Assembly (NCBI GenBank): GCA_037951165.1
Contig: JBBDHG010000032.1
Span: 9,105,001 to 9,169,000, forward strand
Length of the DNA: 64,000 nucleotides
Direction of reading: 5' to 3'
Source of the DNA: Lophius americanus
Lineage: Eukaryota > Chordata > Actinopteri > Lophiiformes > Lophiidae
A program made the position numbers and the translations under genes. The notes below the pieces were generated by a model that was not told where the DNA came from, made no database searches, and saw nothing but the letters and a program-made list of their open reading frames with translations. Below are positions 45,720 to 57,400 of this stretch, piece by piece; positions within the stretch are counted from its first letter, which is position 1, and the number at the start of each line of letters is the position of its first letter.

Positions 45720-47385
45720 CACCCCCCAAGAAAATAGTGGCACCTCTTTGGAAAAAAAAGAATTTGTAAAATGATATGTAAAAATATATTATCTATACCC
45801 ATAATCTTTATTTAAAATTGTTCACTAAAATTTTACATTTTAATCAAGTAAAGAAATAATTAAATGCATTACAGTCTTAACATGAAACAATAATAACAGC
45901 GCTGAGTCTCTCTCTGTAGAATGTGAGGAGGTTTAAGAAAACATGGAGAATATATGAGAGAATTCTTCCGTACAGAAAATCTCTAACTCCTTCTGAGGTC
46001 AATGAGTTTTAAGATCCCAAAGATGTGCTGTGGGGTTTAGTTCAGGTAGCTTTGACGGCCGTGGCAAAACCTTTATTTAGTGATCTTTAAACCCCTCTTG
46101 GGTTGGTTTTGAGGTGTGCGTCAGATCATTGTCCTGCTGGAAGGTCCAACCACGGCCCGATTTAAGTTTTGTGCAAGACGCTTTCAGTTTTCCATCATGG
46201 GACCATGTCTTTCAACAAGATGTCTGGGGCCTTTAGAAGAATAAGCCCCACAGCATCAGAGAACCACCACCAGACTTTGCAGTGGATATGAGGAGCTTTT
46301 CGGTTTGACATTGTCTCCTACTACACAACACCCTTTTCAGATATTTGTTTCCAAAAAAACTCGACTCTGGTCTCATCTGACCTATGATGACCTCTGTTCC
46401 ATAAGAGTTCCAGTGGTGTTTAGCAAAACATATGTGCTCGAGCTTGTGTTTGGATGACAGCAGAGGCTTTTTTTCTAGCAACCCTCAAACAGCTTGTATT
46501 GGGAGGATGCCATCTGATGGATGTTAGGGAGTCTTTCGGACCCCAAGATTCACCACTGTTATTCTCTACCTTTCATTGAAGGGTCTTTTGCCAGTCACAA
46601 CAGCCTGACAGTGTGTGGGGTCAGTTTGTAGACAATTCCTGTTCCAGGAGGATTATTAAAATCTCCAGCCTCTATACTACTTGATTATTGATCTTACTGT
46701 TGAAACTGGAATTTTTAGCCTTGAGGTGCACCGATGGATCAGCTGGCCGGTCCGGGAGGCTTATTTTGTTATGATCGATAATTAACCGAGCAGGCTAAGT
46801 ATGGCCGATGCCGTGTCGGTTGCACATATGCGGCGCTCGAAACACGCCAAACATGAGCTAACATGGCTACCATCATCTCACCAGCTTGGAAATCTTTCAC
46901 AGTGAATTAAGAAAATGCAAATATGTAACGCCAGTAAATCCAAAATAAGCTGCGGAGGAACAATCTCAAAAACGTTTGGAACAACAAATTATAAGACACT
47001 TCAGTATCAATAATCCCGAGGAACAGAGAAAGTTTCAAGAAGCTAGCCGTTGGCAGAGTGGCTAAAGCTAGCGAGAGCCCAGAAACAGCCACGAGCCCGC
47101 TGTATGTATGCATGTACGCTGTCAATTATGGTTTTAAAACTTTCAAGAAAAAAAAAAATCGGAATTGGCCACAATTGGTATCGACCGGTAAGACTTTATA
47201 AAAACTGTTTTTTATGTTGGGAAGAATATTTCTTATTTTAATAAATTTTTTACTTGAATAATAGTTCGGATCGTTTTGACTAATTTAAAGTAAAGGTCAT
47301 GGGTATAGACAAGACATTTCTTTCCATCCCATTTTACTAATTTCTTTTAAAGGGTGCCAATAATTCTGAAGGGCATTGTATGTGT
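45720..47385 (-). mobile_element. Tc1/mariner-type transposon copy with nested insertion
   Basis: The left end reads AAATAGTGGCACCTCTTTGG (45733-45752) and the right end AAGGGTGCCAATAATTCTGA (47351-47370), imperfect inverted terminal repeats. A minus-strand transposase remnant lies at 46233-46481: KKPLLSSKHKLEHICFAKHH, then FGNKYLKRV and KSGGGSLMLWG, the GGGSxMxWG motif of Tc1 transposases. Frameshifts and stops make it inactive, and a separate element sits in its right part. Confidence 0.75.
46722..47210. mobile_element. hAT-like element nested in the Tc1 copy
   Basis: The left end GAGGTGCACCGATGGATCAG (46723-46742) and the right part ATCGGAATTGGCCACAATTG then GTATCGACCGGTA resemble the ends of a widespread fish hAT family (GAGGTGCACCGAT...). 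The far right tip appears lost. Only small hAT-like coding traces remain. Confidence 0.5.
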
Positions 47386-50300
47386 TGCATCATTTTCTGA
47401 ACTTTGCATTAAATTTACATTTACGCTCATGAAGACGTTCTTCTCAAACCTGGTTAAGTAACAGAAGAGGATCCTAGATTTTTTATTTATTTCTTACAAC
47501 CAGGTCTTATCAACATCGTTAATGTTAATATATAAAAAATAGAATAGATTTTTTTTATTTTCACTCTTACTCTCATGTAGCAATGTTTGTTGGCTACAGT
47601 TAGAAAAACAGAAATATGACAAATAAAACATCCAAATAATCATTAAATTATGCTAATATATGTTTATTCTAACTTTATGGGATTTGTATGCTTTATTTGT
47701 ATTTGTATTTGTACTTAGATTTATAGTTTTAATTTAAATGTACAATCTTCAATGATGCCTTTCTTCACTGAAAGACTGACATTATTCACACCTCAGGAAC
47801 TTGCAGCACTCCTCTTTCAGCATACATTATGAGGAGAATGAACCCACAGTCCTCGTTTTGGCCAAACGTGTATTGAACTGTTGACTGGGTTTATGGATGC
47901 GAGCATAGACAAGGATTGAGCTTGTCATTTCATCCTGTCGCATACTGACTGACGGAAGATCAGGATTTCATGCTTAATTGCCTCGTCAGTATAATTTAAA
48001 TGTCTATATCTTGCATCTCGACAGTCGGATCAAGATTTTCCTTTAGTGCGTCTCCCACTTTTAATCCCTAGCTCAATACTGATTATTTTTTATCACAACA
48101 CCTTGTTTTCTTTTATCTCTCCAAAACTATGACTCCAAACTGACAATTAACCTCTGAAATGTTAAATAGCCCTTGTATCAGAACTGCTTCCTTTTCCACA
48201 AGGTACTGTCTGGCTTTGGTTTAAGCTGATTTATTTCTTGGCTAATAGAGCACAAGAAGACACTCAATCATTCCTTGTCAGTGGCATTTTGTACGTCTAC
48301 TGCTTAAGAGCCCCGAGTAACCTTTTGCTGGTGGGTAAATTAACATTACGAGAAGGGGGTAACAATAAGGTAGCAAAAACATCTTAAAAAAACATCCATT
48401 CTATAATTCTGAATAGAAATGGATCGAAATGGACCGTACAGAGAGAGAAATCGAGAGCAGGAGGGGAAGAAAGCGCAGTGAAGAGAATGAGAAGAATTTG
48501 GAGCAGTGGAGGAGAATGTTAATCTGAGGAAAGCAGCATTGAAAGAAAAGCTCTTTTCCTCTCTAAACCCCAAGCCCTCACTTCCCGTCCCTGCTGTCAA
48601 TCAGAGCAGCTGAAGTGCAGCAGACAAAAGATCCCCCACCCCTTGCACCCTCCAATCACCATCCGCACAAACCAACCAACCACTTAACCGATGTGTTCAC
48701 AGGATGGAAAACCTTCGTGTGTGTGTGTGTTACAGTGTGATGGAAGGTTTTGAACCATTTCTGTATGTTTCTCATGTTAATCAGAGACCCCTAATTACAA
48801 ATCTCTCTCCCTCGATCTCATCAATCTCACAGGCACCGTGCCCGGCCTCCAGCCTCCATCCTCCAGCCTCCATCCTCCTCGTGATGGGCTTATTTCTGTG
48901 GTCAAAGTGTGGCTCTGTGAGCCTCTAATAGCGTAGCCAATTAGTGCCAGAGTATGACTTGGATGCATCTCTAACCCGCTGGTGGTCCCACTGTGGGGCA
49001 GAAAGGCTCCTCAGAAAACGTACAAGTCCACAAGGACCGGCCGGATAAAGATGTGTGCGTAGAGGCTGCATGTTGCAGCGGCACACAAGACACAGGGGAA
49101 AGTCTGTGCATGTGCGCACGCACATCTTTGATTGTACTGTAATTCAGCATCAAAAGTCCTCAGTAAAGAGTGTCAGTGTGAGCCATTACACACTCAGACA
49201 CTAAATGGGGAGAAGTGCTTTTGAGGATGGTTGAAAGGTTCAAAATGCTGCTGTTAACTGATACACAGATCTCATCCTGACTGCAACACCCATTTTCTTT
49301 TATTTTCGTCACCAAGTTCGGACTTCTTTTATTTTCATTACGTACTGGGGAAAGTTTAACTGCATCTGAATTCAGGTGGGTGAATGGCACATATATGTGT
49401 GTTTGAGGCCATGTATTCATAGTAATACATATTATTTTTGAAAAAAACTTTGCTCACTCTGGAATGACCCAATCACCAAACATTAAGATATTCAGTTTCT
49501 TTAATTGCTCAAGGTCATAAAACCCTAGATCCTGAACCTCCCTGACTCTTAAACGACCAACAGCTCCTGTTTTTACCCACAGGCTCTTTATAAAATGACC
49601 AACACATCAGTGGAGTGTCCCTTTAATATGTAACCTTGCAATTACACCCATTAGAAGAAGCGGGACACGACTCGCACGTCCACTTTACCCTGCTGTCTTT
49701 TGGAAATGCACATTTCCAAACTACATTTGAAGGAAACCCGATGCTGTCATTTGTCATAAAATAAAGTTCAAATTGAAATCTTCCATTTCCACCTGTAGTG
49801 CATCTGTGTCATAGATTGCCACCCTCACTAGGTGGTGCCACATCTGATTGTCGGAAGCCTTATGGAGAATTTTGTAAACAGTCTTAAGAATGCGACAGTG
49901 CAAGCATGGTGGGGCTTTTGTTCACTGCTCCAGTGTGTGTGTATGTGTCTGTGTGTCTTAGGTGTAAGAGAATTGATATTCCGACTGGCGATTAAGTGAC
50001 AGACTCACATAACAGATGCAAACACACCATGTTAAAATTGAATGCCCTGCAAACATTTTTTGCAGAGTCTCGCATCGTCCAATTTCCTCTTTTGCATATC
50101 AATAGCCTTAGATAGTAGATAAACACACACACGCATGCACACACACATACATAATTGGTTACGTAGGGAGCAGAGCCAACTTGCACCTCTCGTTGCCGTG
50201 GTAACCAGAGAGACTGATTTTTCTAGAAGCACTAACTCAGATCCTAACTGTTATCCACTTGTTTGTTCATTCATTCCTCCTTTTAGTCTTTCTTTGTACG

Positions 50301-51499
50301 GAATTCTCTGCCTCCCCTCTCTCCCTCGCTCCCTCTCTCTTTCTCTCTCTCCTCTCTTTCTCCCTCTCCCTCTCTCTCGATGTTTTTCAACCCATTTCTA
50401 TTCCAACCTCTCATCCAATAAGATGTATATGTAAATGAGGCAGGCTTGAAACCAATTAAAAAGGATTGAATAACGAACAGCATTATGTCCTCAGCGGTTG
50501 GACACAGAGATAATGGCTCAGACCTACTGACACAACATCTAAGCAGACACACTGTCTGTATAATTAACCTCACACAGGCGCACAAAGCACCAGGAAACCA
50601 GACCGACCTGATCAGTTTATTTGTATGTTCAGTCATATTTTTTGCTTAAAACTCAAATGAAGCATCTCTTTCCACTCCTTTTCTGTCTCATCCTTTTCTC
50701 TTGACTTCTCCCTTCCATGCCTCTGCAGCTCTCTCCGGGGTGTATCAGGTTATCATTGGCCTACAAAGCAGGAAATAAGAAGTATATATTGCTCCACGGG
50801 CAGAGCTCCTCTCCGTCCTCTGCCGCATGATCGTTGTCTCTCTTCAAAAAAGGGAGGAAAGTATGACGAAACTTCGGGGCTGCATATTGGAGTCAGATGT
50901 AAAAATGTGTGAAAAGGAAGACACATGTTGGTCTGTACCACCGACAGAGTGAATGTATTTCTGAAAAGCACTTTGCAGAATGGTCCACTATAACATAAAT
51001 TTGTGTGTTCAATGAAGACATTTTAAAAGAAACTCAATCAAGATGAATTTATTTTTTGCTTGAAATGTTTTTGGAAGAGCAGAACAAGACTGTATAGAGA
51101 GTGTGTAGACAAACGGAGAGAAGTAATTCTGTAAAGACGGTGGGAACTGAAGTAGAGGAAGAGGGAGAATAAAATGGAACATTCAGACATTTGTAAAGGG
51201 GAAAATAAGAGGAATTCTCTGTACTTGTGTGTCAGCTGTCTCTCAGAGATCCTCAGAGAGGGATGGCAGAAGCAGACAAAGAGACAGTGAGCTCTCATAG
51301 ACCTGTGTCAGCATCCAGTCAGACCAAGGCGACTCAATGGATGGACGCCAGTTAGGTCAGCAGCCATAACATTCAGGGAACATAATTAGGTCCCACACAC
51401 ATTGTGCACATGTATGCATAACATAAGACAGAGACAAAGTTGCACACACATGCATGAAGCATGAAGTTAATTCATAGCAGCAGTCTTCCCACATCTGTG
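47386..51499. other. Intergenic, no gene recognised
   Basis: It contains (GT)n near 48717-48730, (CA)n near 50123-50150 and a (CT)-rich tract at 50311-50380. The minus-strand frame at 48346-48600 is unrecognised and lacks splice support. Confidence 0.5.
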
Positions 51500-51690
51500 A
51501 TTGAGTACATTTGAATCTCTATACTAAGATTTGTGCCTCTTAACTGAAACCCTGTTTCATATATGATCCAGTGCCTGCATGTATTTGCTAAACAGTAAGG
51601 GCCAAGGATGAAGCCCTGGGGGACAGAACAGGTCGTAGAGGCCACTGAGGAGGAGGCAGTACCCATGGCTATTCGTAAAGTCATATCAGA
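51500..51690. repeat. Unclassified repeat, copy A
   Basis: Contains GATCCAGTGCCTGCATGTAT, GATGAAGCCCTGGGGGACAG and GGAGGAGGCAGTACCCATGG then CTATT. The same ordered phrases appear in diverged form at 53530-53690. The reverse strand contains CSVPQGFILGP, which resembles a reverse-transcriptase GVPQGSxLGP motif, but the rest of the frame does not fit, so I leave the class open. Confidence 0.55.
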
Positions 51691-52029
51691 CAGGAAGGAT
51701 TTGTTTTGCCAATTTATAGCATGGGAGAGATGGGAGAGATTACTTAACAGAATTATATAATTTGATGAAACCAGAAAAAAGTTTAATAAGGGTCAGATTG
51801 GTTGAATAAAACAGTTAAGAAATTTCCCATAATAATCAAAGTAGTACCACGGGCTGATCTAATTAAAATTGACAATTTTCTATGAGTTTAGATTTTTCTT
51901 ACGTTTTAAACAGAATAAACTTGACCAAAAGAAGTTGTCATTTTATAGTAATTCTAGAGTGGCTGAGAAATCAAAATCATTTATTTTCTTATTGAGAACA
52001 TTCAAATAAAACAGAGAAGACCAAAACTG

Positions 52030-52345
52030 AACCCAATGTGCCTGAAAAAAGCCCGGAGAAAGACCAGCTCGATATCAGAGGAGGGTCAGTTGACCAGATG
52101 TAGCAGAACTACATTCGTCATTCTTAAAGTATTGTTTGGAAAAACTTGATCCTTGCGTTGCCTGTCAAAATATGTTTCAAGAGCATAACGAGCCCTTCGC
52201 TGCTCCCTGAGGCCTCGCTGTTCACCCACAATGTTGAGGGCCATTTTTATCCTAATGGCCATAAAAGGCAACGAGAGGTCACTCAGAGAGCGCATGCCTC
52301 TGCAAAGCCAAACCCTACTATGGTGACACAAGTCAGATTTCTCAC
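52030..52345 (-). other. Possible decayed transposase N-terminus (weak)
   Basis: The minus-strand frame reads GEQRGLREQRRARYALETYF followed by DRQRKDQVFPNNTLRMTN. The basic Arg-rich start vaguely resembles PIF/Harbinger-type transposase leaders. This is a weak impression only. Confidence 0.15.
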
Positions 52346-52625
52346 ATCTCCATAGTTGGATTTATGAAAAAAAAAAAAAATACTGGATCAATTCCTTGTT
52401 CTCCATCAGTCTCAAAAACGAATAACTAGTTTCCTTCCCGAGGCACATCTTCCACAACATGTCACTGAAATCCTTTTATCCCGCTTACCAACATACACAA
52501 ACAGACAGCAGGGGTCGTGACTCTAACTCCTGCTGACTGGAGGAACAATAAGCCCATTCCACAGGAAAAATAAACAAGCGATACGAAGGCTAAGATTTCA
52601 TGAGAAATCGCTTCAAAGACAAAAA

Positions 52626-52960
52626 GTTGGTAGCACTGTTGCCTTACAGAGAGAGGGTTCTGGGTTCAAATCCACCCCGAAACCTTGTGCCATTCCACTG
52701 TTGTTTGAGTTTGAATGTTTGTGTGGGTTCTCGCCGGGTTCTCCGGCTTCACCCACAGTCAACAAAGACATGAAATATAGGTGCAGTGGCCTCTAAGGGT
52801 GTGAAAGTGAATGTCAACAGTTGTTTGTCTCTACATGTCCTTATCATGCACTGATGTATTCTACACCCTACCTCTCACCCAACGTTAGCTGTGATGGGCT
52901 CCAGCCCCCCCTGTGACTTTGAAAAAGAGTTTATATAACAGACAATGAATGAGAGAATGT
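52626..52960 (+). repeat. Fish SINE-like element, nearly full length
   Basis: The tRNA-like head, GGTAGCACTGTTGCCTTACA then GGGTTCTGGGTTCAAATCCA, is followed by GTTCTCGCCGGGTTCTCCGG, CACCCACAGTCAACAAAGAC and a tail with AGCTGTGATGGGCTCCAGCC. Fragments of the same family lie at 8200 (-), 12050, 15855 and 62534 (-). Confidence 0.7.
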
Positions 52961-53529
52961 TCTATTTCTGTTAGAGACTTATTTAAATTAGGAGTATAAC
53001 AGAGTACTCTGCTCATTTTCCAACAGATAACCTCCGTTTGGAAGCTGTATTCCGTTATTCGTCTCTTGAGCAGGTTTTCTTTGGCTTCCTACGGCGTACG
53101 TTTACAAATTATTGATGATCTTGCCTTTCAAATTGCCTCTGTTTTGTATATTAGCAGTCATAGCGTGATTTGCCTTCAGGGCAACAATCTTTTTCTGTAT
53201 GTGTACATCTGAACTGTTAAGGCAATAAGTGCAAACAATAATTAATTAAAAGTCAGGTCCTCTCTCTGCGTATGCAAGAGCTGACGCCTTCCTCTGTAAT
53301 TGACAGACTGTCAAAGAAAAGATGGACGATAATAGTTCAGCAGCACCAAGGAAACTGTTGGGAATTCAGGTATTAGACGTGACGCACAGGCCACCCTATT
53401 AACGGCCTTAACCTTCATTAAAAACGCTATTTCAGAATCTTACGATTTAACTTCACTTTAAATGGAATGGGTTTTATGTTTTCCTCAAGGATTTCTTTTG
53501 AGTCGCTGTTTCAGACTGAAATATGTGTG
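52961..53529. other. Intergenic, candidate conserved non-coding DNA
   Basis: No gene is seen. The stretch 53040-53340 is non-repetitive and AT-rich with TAATTAATTAAAA-type homeodomain-like cores. It would be a reasonable place to look for conserved regulatory DNA. Confidence 0.25.
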
Positions 53530-53690
53530 CCACATGACGGAACCCGTTTATAATATGACCCAGTGCCAGCATTCATATGGTAAAAAGTAAGAGACCGCGG
53601 ATAGAGCCCTGAGGGATACCATATGTCAAAGGGGCCATCACGGAGGAGGCATTAATCATGGCTATTGCGAGAAGGTCCAATACGATAAGT
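53530..53690. repeat. Unclassified repeat, copy B
   Basis: ATATGACCCAGTGCCAGCAT, GATAGAGCCCTGAGGGATAC and GGAGGAGGCATTAATCATGG then CTATT parallel copy A at 51500-51690 in the same order and orientation. Confidence 0.55.
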
Positions 53691-54639
53691 ACACTGTTTT
53701 TATTTTTTATTATATTGAATCCAGTGTGGAATTATTAAACACAATGTAAAGTAACTTAATACATCCTAAGACAAAGAAAATGTTATTATGGAATAATTAT
53801 ATATGCCCAGTATTTATCTCCTTTAAAAAAAAAATCACTTTTTAAAACATGCACAATTTATCATTTCATGGCATATGTATAGTGTCTGAGATTAATTAAG
53901 AAATGAAATATGTAAAGAAATGTTTCCATAGATTTTGTTTTCTGATGAGGACATCAAAGGGTAACAGACGATGGGGATATATGACATAAGTTTACCTAAT
54001 GCAATGTCATCCTCCTTTGCTGTCAATCACGACATCACTCCCCCAAAGGTAAAGCTACACGACCTCCTGCTTGACCTCAAAGGCTGACTGACTGACTGTC
54101 AAAGTAATAGTTTGCTTCCATTGCCTCGGTTTAAAATAAGCAGTTGTGTGACCCTCCTCAAAGATTTAGGAGGCAATTTAAGGATTGAGGCAGGCAGCTG
54201 GTGACAGGAGAGTCGTTATTGATACAGGAGGAAGAGATGGGACGAGAAGTGAATTCCTGACTTGAAAGGCCTTCAAAGCACTGAGGTATGTTAAGAGCAA
54301 AGAGTCACAGGAGCCACAGTACATCAGTGTGTGGACAATACAAGCCGCTCCACTGAACATGAAACACAATACATGAAGCTGACAGTAACATCCGCAGAGA
54401 TGGATCACGCCGTATTGAACTCACACACAAACCAGCATGGATTCTGAAAAGAGGCTTTTTTATGTTCATTGTTATTATAAGAACGATACATAAATAAAGA
54501 TAAATGAAAAAACTTAAAGTGGAATGTCAGATCTGATCTCATGAGCTGGAACTGATTAGCTTTGATCAGTATCGCTGCATGGAGCATCACTCCGATCTTA
54601 GAAATGAAAGAAGTCAAGCTGTACATCTGTGGCTTTTCT

Positions 54640-54880
54640 AGTCAAAGTCACAGCTTTTATTGTCCTCGGCACTGACGTTTCCCTGTACAATGAAATTGTT
54701 CTTTTGTGTTCAATTCTGAACGCCTTGCAGCAATCAACACACATGTTAAACTGAAGAAAAGAAAACTATAAAGTATATACAAATATATGTATACAGGTAT
54801 GTGTGTATAGAAATATACATGCTTATGCATATATTGACATAAAAAAATAAAGATATAAAACATATAAAAAAGATTGACTA
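54640..54880 (+). repeat. Fish interspersed repeat fragment
   Basis: AGTCAAAGTCACAGCTTTTA then TTGTCCTCGGCACTGACGTT and CCCTGTACAATGAAATTG resemble a dispersed fish repeat. A TA/TG-rich tail (about 54770-54840) follows. Confidence 0.4.
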
Positions 54881-57049
54881 TACTAAATACAGGGATTGAA
54901 TGAAGATATCACAAGAAATAAAGTGGATAACCCACAAGCTATATCCTGTCTACTGAAACGCACATAAAAAAGACAAAATGGGATGGTTTCAGGAGAGTTA
55001 CTGTCAACAGCTAGAAGCAGGCATCTGCAAACTTCTGCCAACGCCATCATCACGGAAACCTGTACAATCGGATAATACTTTTCCAGCTACGTCAGAGCGC
55101 AATCCTGTAACAATTATTGATCAGGAGTAAAAACATTCTCCATTTGGTTCAAAAGATCCATGCATTAAAAAAATGGTTCTACTGATGATGCATGACATGT
55201 GTCGGTTTACCCACGTGCATCTGGGGCTGCGTCACTCCCTTTCCAGAGGAAACTGCTTTCCTGATTTTTATGAAATGACAGGCTTAATTGATCCTTCATG
55301 AGCCTCAACACAGCCCGTCTATCTCAGTAACGCTCACCTCAATCCGAGGTAACAATAAACAAATGTAGGTGAACACAAAACGCATATGCTGGACATATGC
55401 ATTGCACACTTACTGGCGCACACACACACAAATACACAAACATAATCGTGCACTCACTGGGGCCAGAGGTCCCCTCAAGATTAGTCAATTATTAAGCGGT
55501 CCATCCCTCTAAGAAAGAGTATTATTGATTGGTTATCGCTATAGTTTTAATAATTTATTTGTTTTTAATAGCAGGGAGATGGAGATGGAGAGGGAGGAGA
55601 GTCGGGGAGAGGGGTGAAACCAGAGGAGGAAGAATTATAAAGGGGTACAAATAAAAATTACAACATGGTTAAGGAATACAAATAGGAGAATCGTGAATAA
55701 TCAGAGAGAAAAGAGGAACCGGTTGTTCAGCAGCCTTTGGACACAGCAAAAACAAATCACCTTTAAAACCTTTAGTGGATGAACTGAAATAGAAAAACTT
55801 ATATTTATCTGAGTAGCGGTCGGTGTTCTGTGTATTTTTCTACAGCAGCGTTCAAATGCACTCCTTCTCAAATTATCTAAAAGGTAAAGTGCACCTTTTT
55901 CTCAATTTATTTAGTTTGTAGACGTTGGCAAAAAGTTAATAAATCAATAAATGCCCAAAATGGATTTTGAATTTCGACCATTCAAAATCCAAAAGGTAAA
56001 TTTATATGTTTTGTCATTATATCATATAAACTACAGAATATGGAATACATAAATGACCAGACCATTTTTTGTTGTTGTTGTTGTGAAAAACAGGCGTTCA
56101 TACATCCACAACATATGTTAAAGAACAGGAAATCATTTTGACTCACGTGATACATAAAAACAAAGAGAAGGAGTTGTTTATGCATTAGAGTCTCATCATG
56201 ATATGGATGCAGTTAGATTCTCCTGATTTCACCCTACGGAAATCTACAGAAACCGCTCCAGTGTAATTCTATCAAACCAATACACTCTGCTGTACTGAAT
56301 GCGCGCATATGCAGCTCCCTCGGACTTTTTTCTCCCTTCTCATCAATCAGGCCTTCATATCAACTCCAGTTTTGGGACAAGAATTGTTTCAACAGGGAAA
56401 TGGTAAGACACGACGTCAGCTCCATTTGTACCTGGATACATTTTTTTATCCAGGTATATAAATTTAAATCCATTTTTTTGAATGTGTGATATTTTATCCG
56501 CTATGTTTCCCCTTGTAAAAAATACATCAGCCGTCTGTTCAGGAGAGGCTCCTCAGAACAAGAAGCACCACTTGTCTGAAAAATTAATGAAAAAGGATTT
56601 TAGCGCCCACTCATTTGTCCGTCGATGTGAAGCCGTTGTCTGATGTTGTAAACTGGTGCATCGTTGACCCTGTTAGTCCTGGACAGAAACACCCTAAGAG
56701 AAATAATAGTAGCCTGTGTCCTTATATAACCATTGGCCTGTAAAATAATCTCATGTGCTGAGAGACAGAGAGACGAAGGGATCATTCTGCTCAACACTGG
56801 AAAAAAGGACATTTTGACTTACCAACTTAGTCAGCTTTAAAGAATGTGTGAAAACTATTCTAACACTAAAATAATTATCACTTTTAGTCCTAATTTTTCC
56901 ATACCTTAAGGCTAAACAATGTATTCAAACAAATGTTTTTTTGAGTTTGTAACAAATTATTTTCTTACTTTGGAAAAATGAAGTATTTATGATGCTATTC
57001 AAATCAATCCAGTTTTTCTTTATCTAAGTTCGGTTCAGGACATTTTTTT
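54881..57049. other. Intergenic, no gene recognised
   Basis: Only short open frames without domain or splice support occur. The stretch 55195-55360 is non-repetitive and might be conserved non-coding DNA, but this cannot be judged here. Confidence 0.4.
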
Positions 57050-57400
57050 TTCCATTAAGGAGAAGCTCCCCCTAGTGAGAAAAATAAGAACTACTAGAGT
57101 AATGTTTGATATTTACAGGTTAGACCTTGGGTTGATTCATATGCACCAATTTGGACTAAATCAGAGCAAAGATTAGGTAGTGAAGTCAGAGAAACTGTGT
57201 TTTCGTAAAAAAAAACGCCCCCGAGGGAGTAAAATATGAACTATTAAAGTAAAACAAGATATAAACAAAATAGGTCTCCTTGAGTTGATTCATATGCACT
57301 GGGTTTGGACTAAAGGTGATAAATTATCATCCATAAAACAGTTTTTCAGTTATTGCGGCGACGATGACAAATCCATAATATCCTTTATGTTTTGGCATTA
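57050..57400 (-). repeat. Unclassified interspersed repeat family, copy 3 (reverse)
   Basis: Two reverse copies of the core motif, GGGTTGATTCATATGCACCA (57130-57149) and GAGTTGATTCATATGCACTG (57282-57301), are about 150 bp apart, as in copy 2. GAAGCTCCCCCTAGTGAGAA mirrors CTCATTAGGGGGAGCCTTTT of copy 2. Confidence 0.6.
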
